Source: Muribaculaceae bacterium (GTDB taxonomy: Bacteria > Bacteroidota > Bacteroidia > Bacteroidales > Muribaculaceae). From it: 38,851 bases of DNA. The stretch spans positions 95,643 through 134,493 of the forward strand of contig JAIDTL010000035.1 of the NCBI GenBank assembly GCA_029060725.1. Reading direction: 5' to 3'. Shown here in pieces: positions 16,325 through 25,660 of this stretch; within the stretch, counting starts at the first letter, position 1, and each line of letters opens with the position of its first letter. The translations under genes and the position numbers were made by a program. The notes below the pieces were generated by a model. The model made no database searches, was not told the DNA's origin, and saw only the letters and a program-made list of their open reading frames with translations.

Positions 16325-18113
16325 TTTTATTTTTCGGCATCTCGTCGAAAGACATAATATTGAGCATTGCTTTCTTGTGACAGGTGGAGGTGCCATGCAT
16401 CTTAATGACTCCATCGGCCATACCGAAGGTCTCAAATATATATGCAACCACCATGAGCAAGCTTCAGCCATTGCAGGGGAAGGTTATTATCGCACTAAAG
16501 GACAATTGTGTGTCACCAATGTGACAACGGGACCCGGTGGGACAAATGCCATAACCGGAGTCTTAGGTCAATATCTTGATTCAATACCCGGACTTTATAT
16601 ATCGGGACAGATCAAGACTTCGACTTACAAGAACACTTACCCTTATCTTAACTTGCGGCAACTTGGTGATCAAGAAGCTGACATCGCGGCAATGGTGACT
16701 CCGATTACTAAGTATGCAAAAACAGTATATAATCCCCTTGACATCAAATATGAGCTTGACAAGGCAATTGCCATTGCGCTTGACGGTCGTCCCGGTCCCG
16801 TTTGGCTCGACATTCCCTTAGATGTGCAAGGAGCTATGATAGATGAGTCAAAACTCAAAGAGTTTGATAGGAGAGAGCTTATTGATCCTGTGAAGCATGA
16901 GCTTGTCGACAAGCAGATACACCAACTCGTCGAAAAATTAAAGGAGTCCAAGAGCCCTGTGATATATGTCGGAAATGGAGTCAGGCTTGCCAAAAAGGAA
17001 AAAGATTTCATCGAGCTTGCTGAGCGACTTAATATCCCTGTTGTGACAGCTATCAGCGGAAGCGACATAATTTGGCATGACCACAGTCTCTTCTTCGGCA
17101 AACCGGGAATCTGCGGTGATAGAATCGGAAATATAATGGTTCAGAATTCAGACCTCCTGATAGTGCTTGGAACAAGACTTTCCATCCGCCAAGTAAGTTA
17201 TGCATACGATCTTCTTGCGCCTGATGCATACAAGGTGATGGTTGACATTGACCTTGCGGAACTTGAGAAACCCACTCTGAACATTGACCTGGCTATACAT
17301 GCTGATCTCTCGGAATTTATCGTGAAGTTTAAGAAGGCTATAGCTGACGTGAAATTGCCGGATTACAGCCGTTGGATAGAATGGGGGAGAGAAATCGAGT
17401 CACAACTTCCGACACTTCTCGATGACAATCCTTCTGTAGAGGGATATACGAACTCTTACGAATTTGCCGACAAGCTGTTCAGGGATCTTCATGAAGGGGA
17501 TGTGGTAGTGACTGGAAACGGAACAGCATATACCTGCACATATCAGGCGATGAAAGTCAACAAGGGTGTCAGGGTGTTTGCTAATCAGGGTTGTGCAGCC
17601 ATGGGATACGACCTTCCGGCTGCTATAGGTGCGGCTGTTGCAAATCCGGATGGTAGAACCATTTTAGTGACAGGCGACGGGAGTCTTCAAATGAATATTC
17701 AGGAACTTCAGACAATCGTGACCAATAAGTTGCCAATTAAGATATTCGTTTTGGAAAATGAAGGATATCTTGCCATCAAGACTACCCAGAAAAGCTTTTT
17801 CGGAGGCCATTTTACAGGATGCAATCCCAAAAGTGGCGTAGAATGCCCCGACTTGGAAAAGATTGCAAGTGCTTATGGCATCTCATATCTCAGTACAAAT
17901 GAAAATGGTGCGGGGCTTGAAGAGACTATACGAAAGACTTTGGATCAGGAGGGTCCTGTAATTTGCGAGATTCATATACATCCCGAACAGACACTTTTTC
18001 CAAAATCCGCTTCTTTTATGGATGAAAACGGAAAGATGAGTTCCGCTCCTCTTGAGAAAATGGCACCTTTCATGCCGGATGAATTGCAAGCTAAATGCAA
18101 ATTTAAAGGATGA
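16308..18113 (+). CDS. Thiamine-diphosphate-dependent acetolactate-synthase-like enzyme, candidate sugar-branching enzyme
   Basis: The protein has the three-domain ThDP enzyme layout. The catalytic glutamate is Glu50 (ICNHHEQASAIAGEGY). TTGPGGTNAITG and LDGRPGPVWLDIP lie in the pyrimidine-binding half. ThDP/Mg binding is at GDGSLQMN (456-463) through LENEGY (482-487). At 601 residues it is longer than many acetolactate synthases, with an extra tail after residue 560. Biosynthetic acetolactate synthase is unlikely because there is no ilvN-like subunit, and the gene sits between CDP-sugar genes, overlapping the SDR by 17 bases. The best-known analogue is YerE of Yersinia, which adds a two-carbon acetyl unit from pyruvate to a CDP-4-keto-3,6-dideoxysugar. 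That role is inferred from context. Confidence 0.8.
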   Translation: MIKVSDFIFRHLVERHNIEHCFLVTGGGAMHLNDSIGHTEGLKYICNHHEQASAIAGEGYYRTKGQLCVTNVTTGPGGTNAITGVLGQYLDSIPGLYISGQIKTSTYKNTYPYLNLRQLGDQEADIAAMVTPITKYAKTVYNPLDIKYELDKAIAIALDGRPGPVWLDIPLDVQGAMIDESKLKEFDRRELIDPVKHELVDKQIHQLVEKLKESKSPVIYVGNGVRLAKKEKDFIELAERLNIPVVTAISGSDIIWHDHSLFFGKPGICGDRIGNIMVQNSDLLIVLGTRLSIRQVSYAYDLLAPDAYKVMVDIDLAELEKPTLNIDLAIHADLSEFIVKFKKAIADVKLPDYSRWIEWGREIESQLPTLLDDNPSVEGYTNSYEFADKLFRDLHEGDVVVTGNGTAYTCTYQAMKVNKGVRVFANQGCAAMGYDLPAAIGAAVANPDGRTILVTGDGSLQMNIQELQTIVTNKLPIKIFVLENEGYLAIKTTQKSFFGGHFTGCNPKSGVECPDLEKIASAYGISYLSTNENGAGLEETIRKTLDQEGPVICEIHIHPEQTLFPKSASFMDENGKMSSAPLEKMAPFMPDELQAKCKFKG

Positions 18114-18128
18114 TTAAATCTTTGTTTT

Positions 18129-19067
18129 ATGGAAAAGGAACATCTTTCTAAAGATAAACCGTTGCTATCAATTTGTATTCCCACTTACAACAGATGCGAA
18201 TATTTGAAAGAAACATTAGAGAATATCACATCCGATCCAGATTTTAATGATAAAGTTGAAATAGTAATTTCGGATAATGCGTCTACCGACAATACCAAAG
18301 AAATAGCTGAATTATACTGTAATAAATTTGAGAATGTTCGTTATTTTCGGAATAATGAAAATGTTAGAGACGCAAATTTCAATCTATGTTTAACTCGAGC
18401 TACAGGTGAATATAGAAAACTGAATAATGATACATGCAGAATAAAAGAAGGTAAATTAAAGATTATTCTTGAAGCCTTAAAAGATAATGAGAAAAAGATT
18501 CCCATATTCTTTTGTCCCGCTTCCCCATTTTTAAAAAAGGGTGTTTATACATGTAGCGGGGTGATAGATATAATCAATAAAGTTGGTTTTTACCTCGGTT
18601 GGATCTTGATGTTCGGAGCATATCAAGAAGATTTAAAGTGTATGGACGTAGATAAAAAATACGTCCAATTGCAATTTGCTCAGGTAGCATGGACATTAGA
18701 GATAGTAAAAAAACATTCTGCAGCAATTGTAGTCGTAGATGATTTTTATAAAATATTCGATCCTCCCAAAAAGGGAGGTTATAATTTTTTCAAAGTCCAA
18801 ATTACAAACCTATTCAGTATCTTTTCTGAATATGGACTTAAGGGCTTGGACTATGAGAGACAAAAATATAGATTGTTCAAATACCACATCAAGAACCGAA
18901 TCAAGGAATATCTCATATTAAAAGAAGAAACAGGATTTGATTTATCTGATAGCTGGAAAACTCTATTTAAAGAGTACGGTTTACGACCATATTTTCTATC
19001 AAAATTGATATCTTACTATATAAGAAATAGTCTTCACCTTTTAAAATCAAAGAAAGACGAAAGATAA
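18129..19067 (+). CDS. Family 2 glycosyltransferase, abequosyltransferase-like
   Basis: The N-terminus is clearly GT2: LLSICIPTYNRCEYLKETLE, IVISDNASTDNTKEIAE and NNENVRDANFNLCLTRATGEY. This start and the ISDNASTDN motif resemble RfbV-type transferases that add 3,6-dideoxyhexoses to O-antigen. The metal-binding motif is unusual: where family members often show GSDD, this protein has LNNDT. Length 312 residues; the C-terminal part is basic, with no clear membrane segment. It is 15 bases downstream of the TPP enzyme and the last gene of the operon, so it is a good candidate for using the sugar made by the upstream enzymes. The gene is strikingly AT-rich compared with rfbF-H-G. Activity is inferred. 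Confidence 0.75.
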   Translation: MEKEHLSKDKPLLSICIPTYNRCEYLKETLENITSDPDFNDKVEIVISDNASTDNTKEIAELYCNKFENVRYFRNNENVRDANFNLCLTRATGEYRKLNNDTCRIKEGKLKIILEALKDNEKKIPIFFCPASPFLKKGVYTCSGVIDIINKVGFYLGWILMFGAYQEDLKCMDVDKKYVQLQFAQVAWTLEIVKKHSAAIVVVDDFYKIFDPPKKGGYNFFKVQITNLFSIFSEYGLKGLDYERQKYRLFKYHIKNRIKEYLILKEETGFDLSDSWKTLFKEYGLRPYFLSKLISYYIRNSLHLLKSKKDER

Positions 19068-19093
19068 AATAAGTTGAGGAATGCAAATCTGAC

Positions 19094-19136
19094 TAACAAT
19101 AAAGGTAGCCTCATGATGAGGCTACCTTTATTGTTA
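19094..19136. terminator. Bidirectional terminator hairpin
   Basis: The arms 19094-19113 and 19117-19136 are perfectly complementary over 20 bp around a 3-base loop (TGA). The G/C-rich inner stem (GGTAGCCTCA) is flanked by A/T-rich outer stem, giving a U-rich end on either strand. It separates the convergent glycan operon and GH30 gene. Confidence 0.85.
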
Positions 19137-19150
19137 ATAGTTTTCTTAAT

Positions 19151-20818
19151 TTAGAGATAGTAGACGATTGTGGTGACTGATGCAGGGTCTATGAAGACTT
19201 TGTCGTTAAGGTTGAATCGCTCTTGTTTAAGATTCTTGTCGGCTGTGGTAGTGTATGTAAACACTGCTTTCACCCCTTCCGGATTTGGCATATCCACAGT
19301 TACGCCATTAGTCTTATCATAGTTTGTCAGTACAACAACGAGCTTATTGCCTTCAGGCGCCAAATATGCAGAACCGAAGAAATCCTTGGTTTCATCCAAA
19401 GTGAGATCGACACGTTTGTAGCCCGGGCGAACGAAGAGACTATAGTTACCGAGAACCCAAAGATTGGGATTGGCAGCTACTGTGCCTCCTTGCTTAAAGT
19501 CATCGCTATCTACGCCTCCTTTCGGAGTAGTCTTTATAAGCTCAAAACGATTTTTCTGTCCCCAACGTTCTACAGACATTGCTGTCCAGTAACTCCAGGA
19601 AGCGCAACCAGCCACAGTGATGTCATTGTGGATCACACGGCTCATATACTGTGCAATATCGAATTCTGTTGCATTGTCATAGTTGCCGTCAAGTTCAGCC
19701 GGTGCATCTCCGAGCATTGACCATTCAGTCTGATACACTTTCAGATTACGTTCCTTTGCGGCAGCAGCAACTTTAGATCTGACGTCGCGCATTCCTGTCC
19801 AAGTGCCCTCTGTCCAATAGCTATGTCCGCATATAATATTGTCAAGACGCTTGATATCGCCAACGTAAGCATTGGAAGTTGGATTATAGAATGCATCGAT
19901 GGTGTTTGATCTTGCATTTCCACCTTGATACAATTCAGTCCAAGCTCCTGCTTCTGCAATCAAGATATAAGTATCAAGATCTCTCGCCGTGAGAGACTTA
20001 TCAAGTTCCTTCACAAGCTTTGCAATCTCTGTGTTTTGCCATCCTGAACCTTCCTGATTTGCCATGCCATTTTCAGCTACTCCCCAATCATATTGAGGTT
20101 CGTTGACAGGAGAGATGTGGGAAATATTGTAGCCGGCTTCTGTGAAATGTTTAGCCACTTCTGCCATATATTCCGCATATTGGGAATAACCCTCCTCTTT
20201 GAGATTGCCATGAGCTCCATTGTCGGAATATCCCATGCCGTTCAGAGTATACTGCACGAGAGGGGAATTGCTGAAAAGTACAAATTTCTCGCAGCCCATA
20301 TTCTTCGCCTGCTCCATGAAATAGCGCTGTCCGGCACAGCTATTCCAGTTGTAGCTACCGGTGCTGAGATAGCTTTGGGCACGATTGTTTAATGACATAT
20401 TGCTATTGTCACCCTGTTCCTCTGTTCCGGCGCCAAGATTGACCCTCCACATTGAAAGACCTATTCCTTGTGGTTGACCATCTGCGGATATGTTTTGGGA
20501 AAAGAGCAATTGAGCAATATCGTTACGGTTGTCGGTCCAATATTGACCAATCTGGTTGGGAAGCCAGCAATCGGATGCTGCAAATCCTTCCATTTCCTGG
20601 TATGTCATCGAAGTATTGACTGTCACTTTCTGACTTCTAAGAGGAAAGTTTGCCAATGGAGAAGTGACATCATCATCAGCGCTAAAGCTTGGTCCGGATG
20701 GTACTTCGCTACCAACCGGGTGCTTTGTTGAGACGCCATGTGGCTCATCGCTACAGGAGTCTAAAGAGATCACAGCAGCTCCACACAACGCAATTGATAT
20801 TATAGTTTTCTTATTCAT
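19151..20818 (-). CDS. Glycoside hydrolase family 30 lipoprotein
   Basis: This is a predicted retaining endo- or exo-hydrolase displayed on the cell surface as a lipoprotein. The signal peptide ends at a lipobox cysteine, Cys22 (ISLDSCSDE), followed by acidic residues that suit surface export. GH30 landmarks are EMEGFAASDCW (about 75-85), and the acid/base Glu240 in SPVNEPQYDW. The nucleophile is probably Glu365 in VYQTEWSML, with WSYWTAMS afterwards. A C-terminal beta-sandwich ends in ITTIVYYL-like sequence (SVTTIVYYL). The 555 residues fit. The NEPQYDW style recalls beta-1,6-galactanase/glucanase subfamilies, but the substrate is not decided. It is the last gene of the SusC/D locus and the only hydrolase there. 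Confidence 0.85.
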   Translation of the reverse strand: MNKKTIISIALCGAAVISLDSCSDEPHGVSTKHPVGSEVPSGPSFSADDDVTSPLANFPLRSQKVTVNTSMTYQEMEGFAASDCWLPNQIGQYWTDNRNDIAQLLFSQNISADGQPQGIGLSMWRVNLGAGTEEQGDNSNMSLNNRAQSYLSTGSYNWNSCAGQRYFMEQAKNMGCEKFVLFSNSPLVQYTLNGMGYSDNGAHGNLKEEGYSQYAEYMAEVAKHFTEAGYNISHISPVNEPQYDWGVAENGMANQEGSGWQNTEIAKLVKELDKSLTARDLDTYILIAEAGAWTELYQGGNARSNTIDAFYNPTSNAYVGDIKRLDNIICGHSYWTEGTWTGMRDVRSKVAAAAKERNLKVYQTEWSMLGDAPAELDGNYDNATEFDIAQYMSRVIHNDITVAGCASWSYWTAMSVERWGQKNRFELIKTTPKGGVDSDDFKQGGTVAANPNLWVLGNYSLFVRPGYKRVDLTLDETKDFFGSAYLAPEGNKLVVVLTNYDKTNGVTVDMPNPEGVKAVFTYTTTADKNLKQERFNLNDKVFIDPASVTTIVYYL

Positions 20819-20854
20819 CTATATATTTAATCATTGATAGTTTATCGTTAATAA

Positions 20855-22537
20855 TTAATTCCACCCGGGGTTTTGCGTAATAACACCATTTGAGTGTACG
20901 ATCTCATAGTAGGGGATAGGATAAAGAAGATCGCGATCTTCTTGGAATCGGATACCTTTGTCGCTTGGTTCTCCTTGATTCCATTTTTCATACATATCAG
21001 CATCAGGCCCCATATTATATTTCACGAAAGATCCGTTTGGTCCCATGATGTTGCACATCATCTTCTTTCCGTTTTCGCAATCCCAACGACGTAGGTCGTA
21101 AAGGCGACACTGTTCGTGAGCTAATTCAAGTCGACGTTCGTTTCGGATAGCATCGCGGAGAGCTGTTCCGGTAGCCGTGACATCATTAAGGTGGACGCGG
21201 TTTCTGACTTTATTCAAAGCCCATTGGCCTTGGCTGTCATCACCGGTCTCAGCACATGCTTCAGCATACATCAGGAGAACGTCAGCATACCGAAGCACAC
21301 GATGGTTAAGAGGTATCTTATCTATATTGTAGATCTCAGGTCGATCCTCAAGCGGAACGAAATACTTACGTATGATACGGGCTGACTTGTGTTGCGCTGG
21401 GTCAATTATGTAGCCTTTATAATAGTCAGCAGCAGTCCATCCGAATTTATCTTTATAATCATTATATTTTGCATCATTTATACCACACACTGATTTGTTG
21501 TTTGACACAAACTCTGAAAATTTACTTTCACCGGCAATTTCAGTACACATTGTCTTGATAATAGTCCAACGAAGACGCTCTGTATCTCCGGCAGCAATGA
21601 AAGCATTTTCAAGGTCGGAAGTAGGCTGTCCCCAGCTCCAACCATCCCCGACACCATTACGGCAACCGGTAACAACTGTCAGTGATCCACCAAGCGCGTA
21701 TGTGTCGCCACCGTAGGTCTGTTGTACTTCAAAGAGGCTTTCTGCACTGTTGTTATGCTTCACACTCCATACGTCACCAAAATTGTCAAGAAGACGATAT
21801 TCTCCGGAGTCAATAATTTTCTTAAGTGTAGCTTTAGCTTCCCCCCATTTTGCTTGGTAGAGTTGTGCTTTACCGAGAATGCCGAGAGCTGCTCCTTTTG
21901 TGATGCGTCCCATATCTGCAGCAGCGAGTTGGCTACGTTCCGGAAGATCCGGTATAGCAAGCTGGAGCTCATCTTCAATAAACTTGTAGCAATCCTCTTG
22001 CGACGAACGACCCACTCCGTTGCCTGTGCTGCCATATTCATTTTGTAGCGGCACTCCACCAAAATTGCGCACAAGATCAAAATAGAAGAAAGCCCGTAGG
22101 AAGCGAACTTCTGCAATGCGACGTTTCTTTAGATTCTCATCCATCTCCACATTTGGGATACGCTCAATGCAAAGGTTGCAAGAATTGATACCTTGATAAC
22201 GAGCGCCCCAGAAATTTTGGAGGATACCCTCTTCTGTTCCGGCTGTCGGGAGGAAATGTGTGTTTGTTTGGTAACCGTCCTCTTGCGTGGTATTGCCATC
22301 CCAAAGGTCGTCTGTAGTCATATCCGACAATAGCCAGGTATTATATATTTGCCACCAGCCACCTCCCTTTGCAATCTGATAGTAGCAACCGCCTACAGCA
22401 GACTCAACTTCATCAGGAGTAGAGAAATAAGTTTCGAGGTTCTCCTTTCCACGCTCCTCTTCGGTAAGGAAATCATTGCAAGAGGTCGACAATGTGATTC
22501 CTGCTAAGATAGCGAAAGAATATATTATTTTTTTCAT
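20855..22537 (-). CDS. SusD/RagB-family glycan-binding outer membrane lipoprotein
   Basis: SusD proteins bind oligosaccharides at the cell surface and act as a lid on the SusC transporter. The lipoprotein signal ends at Cys20 (LAGITLSTSCNDFL), and the mature start CNDFLTEEERG is typical of the family. The N-terminal TPR-like helices are visible, with LRAFFYFDLVRNFGGVPL a standard SusD landmark. The C-terminal region contains RYADVLLMYAEACAETGD, ALNKVRNRVHL and IRNERRLELAHEQCRLYDLR, all typical of RagB/SusD. It ends with NGVITQNPGWN. Length 560 residues. It follows susC by 54 bases and precedes the GH30 gene by 36. The glycan is unknown. Confidence 0.95.
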   Translation of the reverse strand: MKKIIYSFAILAGITLSTSCNDFLTEEERGKENLETYFSTPDEVESAVGGCYYQIAKGGGWWQIYNTWLLSDMTTDDLWDGNTTQEDGYQTNTHFLPTAGTEEGILQNFWGARYQGINSCNLCIERIPNVEMDENLKKRRIAEVRFLRAFFYFDLVRNFGGVPLQNEYGSTGNGVGRSSQEDCYKFIEDELQLAIPDLPERSQLAAADMGRITKGAALGILGKAQLYQAKWGEAKATLKKIIDSGEYRLLDNFGDVWSVKHNNSAESLFEVQQTYGGDTYALGGSLTVVTGCRNGVGDGWSWGQPTSDLENAFIAAGDTERLRWTIIKTMCTEIAGESKFSEFVSNNKSVCGINDAKYNDYKDKFGWTAADYYKGYIIDPAQHKSARIIRKYFVPLEDRPEIYNIDKIPLNHRVLRYADVLLMYAEACAETGDDSQGQWALNKVRNRVHLNDVTATGTALRDAIRNERRLELAHEQCRLYDLRRWDCENGKKMMCNIMGPNGSFVKYNMGPDADMYEKWNQGEPSDKGIRFQEDRDLLYPIPYYEIVHSNGVITQNPGWN

Positions 22538-22561
22538 TTTTATAATTCTTAATTACGAAAT

Positions 22562-22594
22562 AATTCTAAATTCTAAATTTAAAATTCAAAATTA
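22562..22594. repeat. AT-only degenerate repeat between susC-like and susD-like genes
   Basis: Iterated ATTCTAAATTCTAAATTTAA- and AAATTCAAAATTAAAAT-type units, roughly self-complementary, run from the spacer into the SusC-type stop codon (22592-22594). The element fills most of the 54-base gap. It resembles the style, not the exact sequence, of the other palindromic spacers in this window. Confidence 0.45.
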
Positions 22595-25500
22595 AAATTT
22601 GAAGTCTACTCCGAATAGGAAAGTCTTTGGAGTCGGGTAATTTGCATTGCCGATACCTTTTTCAATCACACTTCCGTCATAGAACGGACGTTCCGGGTCC
22701 ATACCCGAATATTTGGTAATGGTAAATAGATTTTGTGCTGAAAAATAGAGTCGGAGATTGAAGTTACCAAGCCAACTCTGAGGTAAGGTATATCCTAAAG
22801 TCAGAAGTTTGCAACGCATGTAGCTGCCATCTTCAACATAAAAATCAGATACTCGACTATAATTCTGATTGAGGTCGTTGTAAGAAAGACGAGGTATATC
22901 ATTGCTTGTGCCTTCGCCATGCCATGCTTTGCTGAGAGTGCCACGATATACATTCTGTCCGCTACCTCCTGAATATCTTTGTTTTTCAAGATTGAACACG
23001 TCATTGCCGTATGTGCCGTAGAAGTTGGCAAGGAAGTCCCAGCCTTTATAGTTAAGACCTATGTTAAAACCAATCATCAAGTCGGGATAAGGATTACCGA
23101 TATAGCATTTATCATCATCATTGAGCACTCCATTATGGTCGATGTCAAGGAAACGGATATCACCTGGCTGTGCATCCGGCTGAAGAAGATTGCCGTGCTC
23201 ATCCGTATGGGCATATACCTCTTCCCAGTTTTGGAAAAGTCCTTGAGTGCGATATCCAAAGAATCGGGAAATGAGAGCTCCATCCTCATTCTTGATTATA
23301 TTTCCATTAAGACGATTCCCCCCTGTCCATACAGGGCCATCACCATTGAATTTGATAGCCTTGTTTCTAACGCTTGAGAGTTGGACACCTACATCATATC
23401 CGAAATCTCCCACTTTATCGCGCCATGCGAGCGAGAGTTCCCATCCGCGAGCTTGCATCTCACCGATATTCTGCATGATTGCTGCCATCCATTGAGGATT
23501 GCCTGAAATTAAAAGTCCTGAAGCAGCATAAAGCATGTCATGGCTATTCTTCTGATAGAGGTCAAATGTAAAATTCAGACGATTGCTGAGGAAAGAAGCG
23601 TCTATACCAAAATCATAATCTTCTACAGTTTCCCAACGTAAGTTTGAATTTCCCATCTGTCCAACAATAGTAGAGGGGAAACGTGTACCATTGAATACAT
23701 AATTTACGTCATTATTCATTGTAGAGAGGAATAGACCCGTATCTATGTTCTGATTACCAACCTTACCCCAACCAAGGCGAACCTTAGCATTGTCGAGCCA
23801 GCCACGAGTGCTTTCCATGAAAGACTCTTCGGAAAGACGCCAAGCTAAAGAAACAGACGGGAATGTTGCCCATTTGTTACCTTGTGGGAAGCGAGAGCTG
23901 CCATCGTAACGTATAGAAGCTGTCAAATAGTAACGGCTGTCAAAGTTATACATCACGCGACCTAAGAAAGAAGCGAGAGACTGGTAGCTTGTGTTGCCAC
24001 TCGCAAATTGGTCGCCAATACCGGCACTTACCTCATGAAGAAGACTGTTGTTGCCCGGAATATCCTGCCGGGAAGCTTTTGCCCAATAATGAGCATAGCG
24101 TTCTGCAGTGAAACCTGCCATAAGTGTGAGGTTATGCTTTTCGGCAAACGTATCCATATATGTAGCAGTGTTGGTCCAGCTCCAATTCAACTGATCAGAA
24201 TAGTTTCGCTCGTCGCTGTTCTTGGCATTCTGTTCGAGAGCATCAATATGGAAAGCATAGTTATATTTGTCCTCACGCTGATACCATAGATTCGCACCAA
24301 ATTGCGTGCGCAAAGTCAGTTGTCTGATCGGCTGAATCTGAATATATGGATTCATCAAAAGCTGGAACTTGGTAGAATGATTGTCCATGCGGGCAAGAGA
24401 AGCTACAGGGTTCCATTCTTGGTTGTTGTAGGAGCGTTGGAAGTCGTTCATCGGATTTGCGGGATCCCATTCAGATTCCGGACGATAAACCGGGGTAGTG
24501 GGGTCCATACTCATAGCAGCTCCAAAAAGTTCAGGAGCTGATTCCCAGCTTTCAAGGTTGGGAGCGAGATCAAGACCCGCCTTCAACCAATTTGTGAAAT
24601 TATATTCTGTGTTAAGGCGTACGTTCATCTTATCCCAATATCCTCCGCTGAATTGAGAGTTATTTCTATAGTAGCCGGCTGAAAGGCTGTAGACATATTT
24701 TTCATTACCGCCTCTGACGCTTAGAGAATAATTCTGAACGAGAGCCATCTTGTCGACTACAAGTTTCCACCAGTCAGTGCTGTCTACTTCTCCATAGTCT
24801 ATGTATGGGGAATTCCAAGGAGCAACACGGCCGTCGTTTTGATAGCGTGCATAGAATACCTTTTCATATTCATCTGCCCATGCGATACTTGGCTTCGGGA
24901 TATATTGCCATCCGACAGAAGCAGAAAAATCAACGTGAGTAGCTCCGGCTTTTCCTTTCTTGGTGGTAATGATAATGACACCATTAGAAGCGCGTGTACC
25001 AAAGATTGCTGATGCAGATGCATCCTTCAGCACTTCCATGCTTTCTATATCATTATTGTTGATGAAGTTGATATTGTCTGTATTCAATGGTACACCATCA
25101 ACTACATACAGAGGTGCAGTGCCGTTGACTGAAGTGACACCTCGAATCATGACAGAAGGATTGGAACCGGGACCGCCACCAGAAGCTACTTGTACACCAG
25201 GAATACGACCTTGTATAGCATCCATAGCGTTTCCGCTTACCATCTCATTGAGCTCAGATCCCTTGATTGTCGAAATAGAAGATGTAAGGTCGCTCTTCTT
25301 GGCTACACCGTAACCTACTACGACGAGTTCGTCGAGCGATGTGGCACTCTCTGAAAGCTGGGCATTGATGACTTGTTGACCCTTAACAGGGACTGAAAGT
25401 TGCTGATATCCGACATAATTGAAGACGAGTGTAGCATTTGTTGGGACATCAGTAAGAGTATAATTTCCGTCAAAATCGGTTGCTGTTCCTTTGCTTGTGC

Positions 25501-25636
25501 CTTGCACTAAGACAGTGGCTCCAATCAGGGGTTCTCCATCAATTTTGGAGGTCACGACACCTGTCACTGTAACACCTTGAGCCCAAGCGGACAATCCCAA
25601 CAACGCGATAAGCATTGTCAATAGGTATTTTTTCAT
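22592..25636 (-). CDS. SusC/RagA-family TonB-dependent outer membrane transporter
   Basis: This is an outer membrane beta-barrel that imports oligosaccharides using TonB energy, in complex with the adjacent SusD-like lipoprotein. A signal peptide (about 1-19, ending AWA-Q) is followed by a carboxypeptidase-D-like domain (VTGVVTSKIDGEPLIGATVL to about residue 95). The TonB-box-like stretch DELVVVGYG follows, then the plug with GRIPGVQV and SVMIRGVTSVNGTAPLYVVD. NGVIIITTKKGK marks the plug end. The barrel runs to the C-terminal FLFGVDFKF, an aromatic-ended outer membrane signal. There is no N-terminal STN signalling domain, so regulation by an anti-sigma factor contact is not indicated. Length 1014 residues, normal. 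Confidence 0.96.
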   Translation of the reverse strand: MKKYLLTMLIALLGLSAWAQGVTVTGVVTSKIDGEPLIGATVLVQGTSKGTATDFDGNYTLTDVPTNATLVFNYVGYQQLSVPVKGQQVINAQLSESATSLDELVVVGYGVAKKSDLTSSISTIKGSELNEMVSGNAMDAIQGRIPGVQVASGGGPGSNPSVMIRGVTSVNGTAPLYVVDGVPLNTDNINFINNNDIESMEVLKDASASAIFGTRASNGVIIITTKKGKAGATHVDFSASVGWQYIPKPSIAWADEYEKVFYARYQNDGRVAPWNSPYIDYGEVDSTDWWKLVVDKMALVQNYSLSVRGGNEKYVYSLSAGYYRNNSQFSGGYWDKMNVRLNTEYNFTNWLKAGLDLAPNLESWESAPELFGAAMSMDPTTPVYRPESEWDPANPMNDFQRSYNNQEWNPVASLARMDNHSTKFQLLMNPYIQIQPIRQLTLRTQFGANLWYQREDKYNYAFHIDALEQNAKNSDERNYSDQLNWSWTNTATYMDTFAEKHNLTLMAGFTAERYAHYWAKASRQDIPGNNSLLHEVSAGIGDQFASGNTSYQSLASFLGRVMYNFDSRYYLTASIRYDGSSRFPQGNKWATFPSVSLAWRLSEESFMESTRGWLDNAKVRLGWGKVGNQNIDTGLFLSTMNNDVNYVFNGTRFPSTIVGQMGNSNLRWETVEDYDFGIDASFLSNRLNFTFDLYQKNSHDMLYAASGLLISGNPQWMAAIMQNIGEMQARGWELSLAWRDKVGDFGYDVGVQLSSVRNKAIKFNGDGPVWTGGNRLNGNIIKNEDGALISRFFGYRTQGLFQNWEEVYAHTDEHGNLLQPDAQPGDIRFLDIDHNGVLNDDDKCYIGNPYPDLMIGFNIGLNYKGWDFLANFYGTYGNDVFNLEKQRYSGGSGQNVYRGTLSKAWHGEGTSNDIPRLSYNDLNQNYSRVSDFYVEDGSYMRCKLLTLGYTLPQSWLGNFNLRLYFSAQNLFTITKYSGMDPERPFYDGSVIEKGIGNANYPTPKTFLFGVDFKF

Positions 25637-25660
25637 GATAATTGTCTATTTTAGGTAATT

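Noticed and set aside
16308..18113. Biosynthetic acetolactate synthase (ilvB) for branched-chain amino acids
   Set aside because: No ilvN-type small subunit or other ilv gene is near, and the gene overlaps CDP-sugar genes.
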